64,000 nt of DNA from Microvelia longipes (lineage: Eukaryota > Arthropoda > Insecta > Hemiptera > Veliidae): NCBI GenBank assembly GCA_018340805.1, contig JACMZG010000008.1:19459118-19523117 (forward strand), in the 5' to 3' direction. Every line of letters starts with the position of its first letter. Position 1 is the stretch's first letter. The notes under the pieces are model-generated. The model was given only the letters and a program-made list of their open reading frames with translations. It searched no databases and was not told where the DNA came from. Shown one piece after another: positions 21,966 through 34,995 of the stretch. A program made the position numbers and the translations under genes.

Positions 21966-22594
21966 AAAATTGAATACATTAAAAGGTTTTAATTACAAAA
22001 TTCAAGGAAGGTGCTTTTACAGCTTACAATTATTATTTACTTTTATAAATATTGTACCAAACATATTATATAATAAGGGTTATTTAAATGTAATAGGTTA
22101 GTCTGTTTAAAGTCTTAAATATACAAGTGGTTTTCCCTGTTTAAATATTCCAAGTGATAAATTATTTATCACTTAGTGATAAACTAGTTGGTACACAAAT
22201 AAAGTAGATTTAAAACAGTGATATAACTTGGAAGGGATGATGTGTCTCACTAGTGATAAACAAGTTACATACAAATGTGAAGAGGATATAACAGAGTGAT
22301 ATAGAGTGAAATGCATATCACTATTTGTCTTATTTTATATCATGGGATTGAAATGCGATATGACTTAGGGTATGAAATAAAATGATTATGTCATTGACAA
22401 GCAAAAAATGTTAAACATTAAAATAATTATTTTTTTTAAGAGATGAAAGAATAAACGTTTCAATTATTGTTTTAAATAAAATTAATAAGTAAAAATTAAC
22501 TAGTGAATTAAAAGGTTATAAGTAAATATTATATATATTTGTATGTAAGTTTACAGTTAAGATTACAATCTAAACGAAAAACAGGAATCAAATT
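21966..22594. other. AT-rich with AGTGATA-word cluster
   Basis: Between about 22150 and 22330 the word AGTGATA(A/T) occurs repeatedly on alternating contexts, with TTATCACT as its inverse. A denser cluster lies at 42535-42815. No gene. Confidence 0.45.
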
Positions 22595-22782
22595 AATATT
22601 AAGAGCATTAGTTTTGATTTTACCCATGGACATATATAATTTTATGTAAACAAAATAAAGTTTCCTACAGATACATTTGGGATCCTCTAATAGTTTAGTG
22701 ATAGGAAATAAGTCGCTTACAAAAACTATCGACTTGAAAAGTTCATAAAGGACAGCCACAATATGGCCGCGAAGCATCTACG
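22595..22782 (+). repeat. Family K copy, 3' part
   Basis: AGCATTAGTTTTGATTTTAC, ATGTAAACAAAAT, AAGTCGCTTAC and the GC end ATATGGCCGCGAAGC follow the same order as 28720-28900 and 47600-47800. The 5' CRE-bearing part is missing. Confidence 0.7.
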
Positions 22783-22846
22783 TTGTTGGCTAAATTGCTG
22801 ACCTGAAAGCGCAGGGCCACGGATCGGTCATCTCTAGACAAAGAGA

Positions 22847-23039
<193 letters not shown>

Positions 23040-23074
23040 ATACTCCTTGCTAATACTATTAGGGAGTACAGAAC

Positions 23075-23341
23075 CCGATTAACACAGTGATAAGGGGTCT
23101 GGTAGTGAGACAGTTTCCATAGGTGCCGTAACTGTACTTACCCCTACTATAGTCTCCCAAGAGAGAGACTAGATACTCCTCCACCCCTCTACAACCCCTT
23201 TTAAGGCACACAATCTACAAACGGCGGACATTTTTCAGTGACCACATTAAACCACTTTATTCAACACAGACAATTAAAGAATACATGCAAAAGATAATAA
23301 TTAAAACTTATTTTTAATTCAATTTACTTGATTTAAAACAA
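23075..23341 (+). repeat. Family D copy 1, left part
   Basis: CAGTGATAAGGGGTCTGG, GTTTCCATAGGTGCCGTAAC, AGAGAGAGACTAGATACTCC and GGACATTTTTCAGTGACC match 24610-24800 and, reversed, 45780-45955. The copy is interrupted at 23342 by a TIR transposon and resumes after 24262. Confidence 0.85.
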
Positions 23342-24262
23342 ACTATAGTACGACACACGGCTAAAATCAATTGACAGCGCGCGCCAAAAATCTGTGAGGG
23401 AAAGAATTCTATTGGTTCAGACCGACCCCGCTCTTTCCCCCTCCACCTCATGCCAACCTCGGTATAAAAAAATACCTTTTTCGTAAATAAAAATCATAAA
23501 AAGGCAACACTGGTTGTAAATATTTGTAACCTCTCGTCGCTTTTATTGTGCTCATTGATCTGCGTTTCGTTTCGTTTCATTCCAATCTGTTCAATTCATC
23601 CAATTATTGCAGAGTTGTAATATGATCTGAGTGCCTATATTTGACGCTTGGACATTGACGTATTCTTTAAGCATTTCTTGCTATTTGAGTACAGGGCAGG
23701 TTCTGTGCTCTGTCAACCAAAAGACAGCATTTTTTTTAAATGCCACGTCTTTCAATAGATGACAGTCTTGACTTTTTTAAGTTTTGAATGCATATTGTGT
23801 CATATTATTTTTATAATATGAAACAATACGCATTCAATTATACAAACTTGACACAAAAAAGCAGTTTGTTTTGAAAAAAGTAATTATAGCTGACAATTTA
23901 TTTAAATCGTCAAACTTTTATCGAAGAACTATTATGATCCATTGCATTACGTAATTAACAACTTTAACTCCACTTAATTCATACTTCCCGAACAAATTTA
24001 AAGCAAGATTAGTTGGAAATTTATAAGATACAACAATATTCCTTCTTAAAAAGTAAATAACTAATTTTTAAAAATAAAAAATACGATATCAAATAAAAAC
24101 AAATAATAAAATTCAAAACATAACCTGACTTTCAGTGTTGCCAGAGTAGGGAATTTTTTTTGTTACATAAAAGAAGGGATTTTTTTATTAAAAAGAGAGG
24201 GTTGAAAGCATTGAGATTTTGGCGGGGTGTCAATTGATTTTAGCCGTGTGTCGTATTATAGT
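23342..24262. mobile_element. Non-autonomous TIR transposon, ~920 bp
   Basis: Terminal inverted repeats 23342-23376 and 24228-24262 match over about 35 bp with one mismatch (core ACGACACACGGCTAAAATCA). It sits inside a family D copy that continues on both sides. No transposase frame in the interior. Just inside the left end the sequence is GC-richer (GACAGCGCGCGCC...CCCCCTCCACC). Flanks ACTATAGT and ATTATAGT could be an 8-bp target duplication or part of the TIR. Another left end lies, inverted, at about 62000-62110. Superfamily undetermined. Confidence 0.85.
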
Positions 24263-24328
24263 CGAAAAATAATGTAATATTTACGTGAAATTGTAATTAT
24301 TATGAAAAATAAAAAAAGTGACGTCACC
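24255..24328 (+). repeat. Family D copy 1, right part
   Basis: TAATATTTACGTGAAATTGT and AGTGACGTCACC resume the D copy split at 23342. The match is to the reversed segment 45630-45700. Confidence 0.8.
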
Positions 24329-24329
24329 C

Positions 24330-24600
24330 AAACTTATATACAAAATCAACTTTATTAATGTCAGAGCCAAATTTATAAAATGTGTATCACGTCATTAACC
24401 CACAATAATGACTCAACAAAAATGTCAGGTATGAATGAATACGCGTATACTAATATGTATAGTAAGCATACATAACACATAAATTATACGAAGTTACATT
24501 ACATCATTAGCATTTGTTCCGATTTAAGCAAGTGAACTATATGAAACAAATCAGTAGTAACACTATATGCAAAGTGGCTTTTGCTTAGATGGCGTACATG
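24330..24600 (+). repeat. Family K copy
   Basis: CAAAATCAACTTTATTAATG, CACGTCATTAACCCACAATA, ATGACTCAACAAAAATGTCA, then CATTAGCATTTGTTCCGATT. The CRE octamer is changed to TCACGTCA here. The GC-rich end is missing. Confidence 0.75.
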
Positions 24601-24604
24601 GCAG

Positions 24605-24960
24605 TATAAGACAGTGATAAGGGTATGAGACACCTTCCTCTAGGTGCCATAACGGGACTTATTTCTACAAGAGTCTCCCTAGAGAGAGACTAGATAATCC
24701 TCACACCTATACAACTCTTATCCTGGCACAAACATGACAAATGGCGGGCATTTTTCAGTGACGTCATATTAAATCACTTTTTAAAATACAGATAATTAAA
24801 GAATATATGCCATAAATAATGATTTAAACATATTATAAATGGATTTTACTTAATTGAGGGGAAAAATAGTGCAAAATAGTCTAATTTTTGCGTTGAATTA
24901 AAAAAATGACGTCACCAATGTACAATTACGGCACCTAGCTACCCAAGGAATGATAAGAGC
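24605..24960 (+). repeat. Family D copy 2
   Basis: Complete-looking copy from ACAGTGATAAGGGTATGAG to ACGGCACCTAGCTACCC. Contains two exact TGACGTCA octamers (24759-24766 and 24907-24914). AGAGAGAGACTAGATAATCC is the best landmark. The D interior has no frame, so it is a non-coding repeat of ~350-400 bp. Confidence 0.85.
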
Positions 24961-24984
24961 TGTTGTATCCTTCCTTTAAGTATT

Positions 24985-25240
24985 ATCTCTTTGATTATAT
25001 GTAACAAGTATCGTAGCAATGTGCCTTTGCATAAACTAGTATTATAACAAACTTAAAAAGACAACAACCATTGGCCCCCAGCGCCAAGTCATGTAGCCCT
25101 CAGAGCCAAGTCATGTGGCCCCCAGCGCCAAGTCATGTGGCCCCCAGCGCCAAGTCATGTGGCCCCTGCGCCAAGTCATGTGACCCCCCAGCGCCAAGTC
25201 ATGTGGCCCCAACGCCAAGCTGCCCGAAGGCCTCTTGTTT
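24985..25240 (+). repeat. Family K 3' end with expanded GC block
   Basis: GACAACAACCATTGGCC and the terminal GAAGGCCTCTTGTTTT are family K end landmarks. Between them lies a 22-bp tandem array in place of the short GC block of other copies. Confidence 0.7.
25073..25220. repeat. GC-rich 22-bp tandem array, ~6.7 units
   Basis: Unit GGCCCCCAGCGCCAAGTCAT plus GT, repeated from 25073, 25095, 25117, 25139, 25161 and 25182 with a final partial unit. Units vary by 21-23 bp. An 89-codon frame (25071-25340) translates it as a Pro/Ala/Ser/Cys repeat; variable unit length breaks any periodic frame, so I do not call it coding. Confidence 0.93.
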
Positions 25241-26994
<1,754 letters not shown>

Positions 26995-27085
26995 AAATCC
27001 GAGGGGCAAACGGATCTCGCCCCATCCCTGTTCCACCTTCATCCTAAGAACAACCTCATAACTGTCATTTTAATTTGAAAATGTC
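26995..27085 (+). repeat. Family P copy
   Basis: AACGGATCTCGCCCCATCCC, CTTCATCCTAAGAACAACC, TCATAACTGTCATTTTAATT align in order with 52138-52240. Confidence 0.7.
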
Positions 27086-28424
27086 AGTTATTATATTAAG
27101 TTTAATTTACAACACTCGCAGAGGTTAAAATTTGCATTCTTACAGTACTACTAACTTTGCACTTATATTTCTAAAACCGGTATTTTATTACCCTGTAACA
27201 ATTTTTTACGATATTCTTTTTTAAATCCTTTATTTGTCACTTATGCATAATATTTTGGCAAGATTTAAATTAAATTAAAACTAAGTCTTATGGAGTACAA
27301 GGTGTTAGTAAACGATGAAGCTTTGACCGAAAAGTCGGCACAACTTTGACACTGAATAATACTCTCTCGGCTACCATTTGTCGTTATATTTTATTGTTTC
27401 GACTAAAACATCTCTAAACCTGATTATAAATGTCTCATTAGCATTACATGTAATGCTAATATTATTTTATCTTCCTCGAAAAGAATAAAATTAATGTTTA
27501 TAAAATTTAGTTGAAATAATTTAAGATGTATTTATTAACGACTGACATATATAAAAGTCAAGATGATGTTTCTTAGAGGTATTTTATTTAATTGTTTTTG
27601 GAGAAGACGTAGACCTCCCACAGTATCACGGGGTTCTAATGGAAAATAACAGATCGTCAACTTTGCCTGGAGGCAAGTATAAACATATTCGAATCTTACA
27701 CATACACTAGTGTAGACGGCAGTCGTATAAGTCATTTATAATAGAAGATATATGAAAAGAAACCTGACTTTAGGACGAGATTACCATCTTCTTTCATCGT
27801 TCAAATTATTTTTGAAATTGTTTTTATAGGCGTCTGTATTAGCCAAATTGATCAGTCCTTATTCGTAGCCGAGTTTCTTCTGCATAATTCATAAATTTAG
27901 AACAAATTAATAATTAAATAACGGATTAGATGATCTGTTCAAAAAATTAAAAGATAAGGTGATATGCGAGAAGATGAGCTGATGTTCTAATCAAACAATG
28001 TAGGATTACTTAGAACAGATACGTAAGAACGATACATAACAGAGCATGTCTTTATGCCCTAAACAAGGTTTAATAAACGATTTATTCAAATAGTCGTATA
28101 ACACATGACCTGACTTAGGTCAAGTTAGGGTCAAGTTGAACATCTCTTGACCATGGATGTTTTGCGATCATAACGCTTTTAAGCCAAGAGTTTTAGATCG
28201 ACTATAATCACGAAGCCATTTAATTATTTCATATGCTGATGCCGGTGCCTTAGAAGCCCTCGTCTACCAAATAAGACAATATATGGCTACACCGAGCATT
28301 CAACAGGTTTTAATACTTTGCACATTGCTTAATGGGCGGTGCGGAGTATTTATCTCTGCGAGTGACAATGTATGAACTCGTGAGATCAGGATTCCCTTTT
28401 ATTCTTTAAGGCTACCTGTAATGA
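27086..28424. other. Unique sequence, no supported gene
   Basis: Frames up to 66 codons only. Contains the palindrome at 27437 and short TCAAGTTAGG/TCAAGTTG duplications near 28115-28140. Confidence 0.45.
27437..27460. repeat. Perfect 24-bp palindrome
   Basis: ATTAGCATTACA followed directly by its reverse complement, with no spacer. It is a possible dyad binding site or cruciform; no adjacent gene. Confidence 0.9.
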
Positions 28425-28900
28425 TTGTGTGTGTATCTATGGATGTACAGAATTTTGTTCCCATACGTTTCTATGGGATACGATAACTTTCGAACGCACT
28501 TTACGGATCGAAATAAAACTTGGTACAAAAATCAACCACATTAATATCTCGAACTCTTGTTTATAAATTATGTGTGACGTCATTAAACCACAATAATTAT
28601 CCACTAAACATTTCAAAAAATCACAAATCTTCATAAATTGTTTAGATTGGCCTATAATTTTTGTACACATGTATTGCTAAGTATGGCTAACAAAAATGTA
28701 AAGTTACATTTTATTGTCAGCATTAGTTCTGGCTTTATTGATTAACATATGTAAAATAATGTAAACAAATCACATTATTTACTAATAAATTAGAAAATTT
28801 GCTTATATCTTGGCAGTATACTGTACTTATATAAATTAGTTATATGACAAACTGATATAGGGCAAGAGCGGCTTAGAGGCCTCCTCCTTCCCATCTTCCC
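28425..28900 (+). repeat. Family K, near full-length copy
   Basis: Reference copy. Block order: GTGTGTGTATCTATGGATGT; AACTTTCGAACGCACTTTAC; AAAACTTGGTACAAAAATCA; GTGACGTCATTAAACCACAA; TGTCAGCATTAGTTCTGGCT; ATGTAAACAAATCACATT; TTGCTTATATCTTGGCAGTA; CGGCTTAGAGGCCTCC. Every block except the first is also found in order at 47395-47800. No coding frame is shared between copies. It looks like a non-autonomous dispersed element or a retroelement 3' end; no target duplication was found. Confidence 0.85.
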
Positions 28901-28989
28901 ACTTTATGACCCAACCTTTTTAACTTATTTTTGCCTACTAAAATTTGGTAGCAAGTGATACATTCTTACTCGTGAAAAGGAAAATGGGC

Positions 28990-29100
28990 ATAAATATACG
29001 GGTACGGGGTAGCTCGGAACTTTTCTGTACTTTATCGTATTTGCTAGGCTTGTCCTCACCTTATCGGATTTGTCGATTCTCTGGACCTCAGAACGTGAAT
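28990..29100 (-). repeat. Family F copy
   Basis: Reversed reading gives TTCTGAGGTCCAGAGAATCG, CTAGCAAATACGATAAAG, TTCCGAGCTACCCCGTACCC, matching 21840-21965. The GAGCGAAGCGAG core is mutated. The 71-codon frame 28945-29160 overlaps it and is not a gene. Confidence 0.65.
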
Positions 29101-29160
29101 ATTGCCTATTTTATATATTGCAGTATGTCCTTGGACTTGCTTACTTGTCCTCAGACATAA

Positions 29161-29295
29161 AATAGTTATTTATGCCATAAGGCTGAGAAGTGTGTCTTTA
29201 TGTCACGGCAATTAGATTTACCGACGAGCGAAGCGAGTCGGGAAAAATTGCCAAGACATAAAGACACACTTCTCAGCCGGAAGGAATACACTATT
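29161..29295. repeat. Foldback end of family E, copy 2
   Basis: About 52-bp arms around a loop with GACGAGCGAAGCGAGTCGG. AGAAGTGTGTCTTTATGTC pairs with GACATAAAGACACACTTCT. Better preserved than copy 1, where the left arm reads AGAATG. Confidence 0.9.
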
Positions 29296-29733
29296 TTTTT
29301 GAGGTAGCACTCATTAAATAAACTACGCTGTAAACTTAATTGAAAAAAAAAAAACGTCCAATTAACTCCATATTATCGTCGTCATTGAATTCATCCATAG
29401 CTTCACACTCAAAAATGTAAAAGCTTTACAAATAAACACACAAAAATTGTCAATAAGAACACCTTTTAAAAACGAAAAAAATTAGTCTAAACAGAAACAA
29501 CGTTTTTAAAGAAACCTCATGAAGGTTTTACACAGATTGTTTTTTTGAACACGCTACATTACAGTAATGGCGGCAATATATGAATTACTTTTACGTCCTA
29601 GGAGTTTTTTTTATATTCATTATTGTCCTCGGAGGTGAAAAGTACTAAATAGCCTCCTATAACAATAATGATTGGCTTCTCATCCTAAAAACGGTCCAAT
29701 AAAGTGCTCAATTACGTACTACCTCAAAAAAAC
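29161..29733 (-). repeat. Family E composite element, copy 2 (inverted)
   Basis: Reverse complement of 11285-11910 from AATAGTTATT to the GAGGTAGTAC plus T-run end. Conserved interior landmarks include CATTACAGTAATGGCGGCAA and TCCTCGGAGGTGAAAAGTAC. Differences are substitutions, small indels and poly-A/T length. It has the same foldback-plus-TIR structure as copy 1. Confidence 0.88.
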
Positions 29734-30034
29734 AATTTTATTCCCAGTGGTCACCCACCAAAGTATTGACCTTGCTCGATACTGCATAACACTTCTGATC
29801 CAACAAAAGAAGGCCTCTTGTTGTAAATTCTATCAATGATTTGTAGTACCTTACGGTACTATAAGGTAATGATCTCATAATGTTTTGAGAGCAAATGTTC
29901 ACCAGCCCTTCCTTCCTCGAACAGGATGGGAACCTCAAAGAGAAAGAAATTCTATATAATTTTCTAAAATTATATAAAATTAAAATGACAACTTACATAA
30001 AATGAACACCTTATAAAAATGTGATCAAATGTTT
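29734..30034. other. Repeat-flank, nothing firm
   Basis: GAAGGCCTCTTGTTG near 29809-29825 is the family K terminal word without the rest of the element. Confidence 0.4.
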
Positions 30035-30205
30035 TCAAGAGGCCTTTACGCCTCGGCCACAACTGAATGCTTGGTGAATTTTTGAAATTTTTTTTGACAT
30101 TATTGAGGGTTATTGACGTTACACACATTTCATATATAAAAGGGTTCGGGACATTTAGAAGTTCGATTTTTGTACCAAATCCGAAAAAAACGTTCATTAG
30201 TTACA
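30035..30205 (-). repeat. Family K, internally deleted copy
   Basis: Reading the minus strand from 30205: TTGGTACAAAAATCGAAC, CCCGAACCCTTTTATATATG, GTGTAACGTCAATAACCCTC, then directly GTGGCCGAGGCG and GGCCTCTTGA. The middle of the element is missing, so the CRE half and the GC end are adjacent. The 75-codon minus frame here is the K sequence translated. Confidence 0.75.
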
Positions 30206-31369
30206 TTTGAGCGTTCCGCTCGAGATTTCTTATTATATTAAATGTTTATAGACACTTCTAGTTTTATTATAATTTTATATTTTATCCATAATTCTTTACT
30301 ACGACTTATATTTATTATGATTATAATTTTTCTACATCCGTGATTATATATCTGAGATAAGATAATTTTTTACTTAAATTCATTTGTACTTTGATTGTGA
30401 CTTAGATCTTTAATCTAATTTACACATTGAAACTAGAGATCCTGTTGGTAATACCCTTGATATGCTCACTTTACTCGGAATTAAACCTAACTATAAATAG
30501 CTTATAAATAAATACAATATAAATACAATCGAATATAAATCAGTTTGAGAGATAGTTTAAAAATAAATAGAATGTTGAATATAAATAAATAAATAACGTT
30601 AAAAATCAATATGAATATAAATAGAAGAAACAACAGATCATATATTAAACCGAGACCTTGAAGGTTTTTTTTAAAACTTTATGAAGACTGAAAAGTATGT
30701 AAAGATGAGAAGAATAATATCATAATGTCACGCATAAATGTTCCTTTTTAGCATACATTTTCCTATTTATAGCATATGTAATAATAATGTAATGGATGGG
30801 AGAGACGAGAACCACATGTTAAATTATTTGGCAACACTGAACTCCCTAGAGATTAGGCTAATTTACACTTTTCACAGAAGTGAGACGAAGCCAGTGTCCA
30901 GATAATCCGAGATAAAAGTCATGGACCCCCTAACACCCGCCAAGAGTTTATTGATAAGTTCGTTTATGAACCAACAGTTTCACTTATGTCTTTAATTAGA
31001 GACTTGATTGAAACTTTTACTTCGAATTTGTTGAGTTATTGACTTTGCTAAAATTAGAATTTATGTTATATCAGCAGAATGAGTGTGCATATAGAGCCCA
31101 ATTCAAAATAATGAAAAAAAGAGAAGAATCTCGACTCTCCACAAAACAAAACTTCTATGTTTTGTTATATGGAAAAACTTGCTTCCTTTCGTTATTTAAC
31201 TTAAATTTTCAATTTTTAAACTACTATCAATAATGCTGCGTAATTACCCTCTCCAGAGTTGGAGAGGGGTCTAAAGAGACTCATGTGCAGCAACAACTTT
31301 TCATCTGCCTCACACTACCTATCTAGTGAGCATAATCAGTGTAGTGTTGGTATAAATGGGGGAAAAATA
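30206..31369. other. Nothing recognised
   Basis: AT-rich, with AAATAAATA-type low complexity around 30480-30620. No frame above 64 codons. Confidence 0.45.
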
Positions 31370-31530
31370 ATGACAAGTGTTGTTTGCGCTAAAAATTCGA
31401 AACGGGGGTTTCAATAAAATTATTTGTTTTGGGTGTTTTAAGACCACCTAAAAGGATTTGACTGAATCAGTCTTTAGGTCTAATTGAGCTAACCGAAACA
31501 TAGACATCATTGACAGTCATTTATGTTTGT
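31370..31530 (+). repeat. Family K/M 5' portion
   Basis: AAGTGTTGTTTGCGCTAAAA, TTCGAAACGGGGGTTT, TGTTTTAAGACCACCT, then TCTTTAGGTCTAATTGAGCT. The last block also occurs at 55765-55790 in a K copy, which links M and K. Confidence 0.65.
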
Positions 31531-32617
31531 AAAACTATTTTCCCTGAAACAGCATGCGAGTCTAGAGCTGCAGTTTCCAGACCTCTGAGCTATACCAGTC
31601 AAATAGACTGGGCTAGCTATAGAAATAATAATATTACTAATAATAAATTATAATACCTCAATGAATCAAAATGAAATCAAGCCGAGCCGTGTAAGATGGC
31701 GTGAGAAGAATAGAATAAAAAAACAGGTGATACCGGAAGGCTTTACTTAAAGTCCTGGCCTCTTCAGCTTTCATATATATATATATATGTCTTATTATTT
31801 TGTATGCGTATCGATAAGAGTATTATTAAAGTTAACATTATGTATAATTTTTAGTTTTGAAATGGTATAAGTAATGTAATTACTTAAAAAGTTTTATGTT
31901 ACTTCTTTGGTTAAATTAAAAAAAATTATACGTACATACATGATATGTATATACATTTGTCTAAATCTAAATAAATAACTATTGAGTTAGTTCTTTCTCG
32001 AAGAGATAAAATAATAGGAATGCTCATACTTTAAACATTTAATAGCATTTTATAGCTACACATAGACTTACTCTGACAACAAGCAAAACTATACAGCACA
32101 CAGACATACCGACATTAGCAGATATTACTATACAGCACACGGGCACACTCTGACAGCAAGCGAAACTTTTTTAATAACTAGAATAAATGACTTATAATTC
32201 TATATCACAATAAAAACAGCGTATCACTTAATGGTAGCTAATATTTCAGCTGTGGCCATCTTCAGGCTTTAAAAACATAAATCTTAAGAAATATTCATAT
32301 CACAATCAACTAAAATTGAAAAAACACACACATTATACAACATTTTTAAAAAGGCTAACAAGAAAAAATTATTAAACATTAATAAAAATTAACTCGGTCT
32401 GTATTATAAAGTATAACACCTATAGTTTTATAGGCTCAGTTGTTTCATGTTTTTGTTTTTGAACTTACTCTTATGATGACTAATAACTAACTGTCTAACT
32501 AATAACTGACTAAAATGTCGAAAGGTTAGTACATCTGTACTTATGTACTAATAAAACTATTTTTTTTAAAGGCTATCTGTCTTATTATTACTTTTCCTTA
32601 TCTATACTGTATGTATG
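31531..32617. other. Mostly unique; short duplication
   Basis: ACTCTGACAACAAGCAAAAC and ACTCTGACAGCAAGCGAAAC, each next to ACTATACAGCACAC, form an imperfect duplication at about 32070-32170. No gene recognised. Confidence 0.5.
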
Positions 32618-32720
32618 TAGGGAAGGTGTTGCGTTTGAAGTAAAAATCCGAAATCGAGATTTTTCTAAATTATAAAGTTTTAGATGTTTTAAGACCTCCT
32701 GATTGGTTTTTACCAATTTT
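32618..32720 (+). repeat. Family K/M 5' portion
   Basis: GGGAAGGTGTTGCGTTTGAA, ATCCGAAATCGAGATTTT, CTAAATTATAAAG, TGTTTTAAGACCTCCTGATT. Aligns with 31370-31445 and, reversed, 40500-40575. It lies inside a 69-codon minus frame that I do not consider a gene. Confidence 0.65.
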
Positions 32721-34139
32721 TCTGTCGGTGTGTTTAAAAGTTTGATATCTCCGAATAGCTCTATATTTTTTTGCCTTGAAGGTTTGAAATTTTGCACACA
32801 AGCATGCTCAACAAATTATACTGATGAGGCTATAGCGTCTTTGACGATTATGAGAAAATATTAATTAGGAAAATCTAACGGTGCAAAACACATTCCGCAA
32901 GTTTCTGTACACCAAATTTAGTGCTATTCAGATAATAAATTGTTATATTTTATCTAGTAATGAAATACATACATCGCTACTATTACATCGCTATTACATA
33001 CATAGAAGTAGTCTAGTGTATTAAGTAAGTCTAGTGTATTACATACACTAGAAATACATCGCTATTATTCGTAAAAAGATTAAAATTAAGAAAAACTAGG
33101 CTGCCAACAGGATGACCTGTGGTATTTTAAATGCTCCAGTAAACGTAGAAACGTAGCTTTTGTATTACATAATTAATGGCCATCTGATGTAAATGATTTT
33201 TAAAGCTTTCATTAACCTCACATTTTTAGCAGTCGTGATTTTTGACAAATATGAACAAACTTTTCTTACGAAAATATCTATTATCTCAAATAACTTAAAA
33301 ACTAAAATTTAAATAGCTATCGAATTTCGACTACTTGTTCTTGTTTTACGGCGTAAGTTGAAAAACTGTTCGAAAGTTATTTGGCCCGTCAAAATTTGAA
33401 AATCAAACAGTTATGATTTTATAAATGGCGGCCAACAATGAAACAAAATCGATATTATATTTATGTTCCATTTCAAATCGATCGGTGCATTTTTCAATTT
33501 TAATGATTATTTTTCATAAAAGCCTAAGTGTTTAACGCTATTTTAAAAGAATATCAAAACTAAGACAAAAATGTCATCATTCTAGCAACACAGTCATCAT
33601 TCATTTGAGCCAAGTGTTTACAGTCTGTTCTTCATTTTAGTTTTACTTAGTTTAAATACGTGTGAGTTGCTGAAGGGACGTATTACTAGTCTCATTAAGA
33701 CATGAGTGTGTAAGAGAGTATATAAAGATTATCGGTGTGTGCTCAAGGCTACTAGAGTAATCAAGGTAGCCTTGTAATGTATTTACTTCCGGACGACCTT
33801 TACAATACACTTCTTTCATTACATCCTTTTACATACAGTGACGTCATGTAATGCTTGTACTCCTTTTATGTACACCATGTACGCACCTCAAATCGTTTTG
33901 TAACCAAACCTGGATTCTTACATAAAAACAAACAGTTTTGTAAATTATTTAACGAGAAGTAGAGGGGATTTCTTCATAGGTTTTTTAAACATTCCCTTCG
34001 CTAATTTTGTAGTTCTTTTGTTGTTTATAATCTTAAGCAGAGGATTATATATATTAGGATGTTTATTATAACAGGGAAGACTTCCTTCCTCTTTCAGTTA
34101 TATAGTCATGAAAACATGCATACATATGAGTGAAGTTAC
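32721..34139. other. Unique sequence, one TGACGTCA
   Basis: An imperfect duplication of ACATCGCTATTA/AGTCTAGTGTATTA words is seen at 32970-33065. An exact TGACGTCA is at 33839-33846 outside a recognised family. No gene found. Confidence 0.45.
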
Positions 34140-34330
34140 TGTATGTATGTGTGTTTGTGAATGTATTTCTAGACAGTTTCTTTGTACGGATAAATATTTA
34201 AACTAGGTATAAAAATCAAAATGGAGAGGACACAAATCTTATTGAAAACCAGGTTGTTGTGACGTCATTAACCCGGTTTACTCAGTCAGCAAATGTTAAA
34301 ATCCGTAAATTTCAATGTTCAAATTTTTCG
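34140..34330 (+). repeat. Family K copy, 5' part
   Basis: TGTATGTGTGTTTGTGAATG, GTATAAAAATCAAAATGG, TTGTTGTGACGTCATTAACC, AAATGTTAAAATCCG. The 3' GC end is absent. Confidence 0.65.
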
Positions 34331-34913
34331 CCGACGAAATGCCTTTAATTTTGTTCTTAGGGGCTAAATAATAAAACTAGTCCTGAGTTGATATGACCAC
34401 TCAAAGTGGTACAGACTAATATGGAGAAAATTGTCGTTTTCGAGTAGAATGAAACACTCGTTGAGTCGATCCGAGTACTCGATGTGCTCAAACCCAGGGT
34501 TCGAATATTGGTCCCCAAGGAAACTTTTTATCCGCACATGCTTGGAATGCTTGCTTTCTTGCGCACCAATCCAGTTCTTGCACAGGTATCAAAAACTGAT
34601 ATCAGAGGTATGAAGCCATACACCGGGGTATTCTTAATTGGTGACAAGTGAGCATTTAATTGTCCTATTAATTGACACGACTTCTTCAAAGGAAATAAGC
34701 TAAAAAAAATTTAAAAACTGAGCATTGTATGACTGCTTAAAATGTTATGCAGTATTCCTTATGCAAGGACGTGCGTAGTTTTGAACAACCTATGGTTGTA
34801 TAAAAATACGCATTTCCTTTAAAAAATCCATGCAAATTGACAGAAAAAAGTGAAAGCGCTGCTGTTCTGGATAAGAAACATAAACCGAAAACCTGAGCAA
34901 GAACTAGGTTAGT
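34331..34913. other. Nothing recognised
   Basis: A 60-codon plus frame at 34431-34613 lacks a motif. GGAATGCTTGCTTTCTTGCG near 34545 resembles the stem of the hairpin at 34914. Confidence 0.4.
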
Positions 34914-34948
34914 GCAATGCTTGCTTTCCTATGGAAAGCAAGCATTGC
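34914..34948. repeat. Perfect 16-bp hairpin with 3-nt loop
   Basis: Arms 34914-34929 (GCAATGCTTGCTTTCC) and 34933-34948, loop TAT. The geometry (16+3+16) equals the hairpin at 50992-51026 although the sequence differs. Confidence 0.93.
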
Positions 34949-34995
34949 AAAGGAAATTCGCTCCGCTTGCGGACCACCGCTCCAGAATTTTATTT
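34949..34995 (+). repeat. Short dispersed repeat next to hairpin
   Basis: GGAAATTCGCTCCGCTTGCG followed by GA-rich text and AGAATTTTAT. The same order is found at 57098-57140 (GGAAATTCGCTTCGCTTGCG). Confidence 0.65.
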
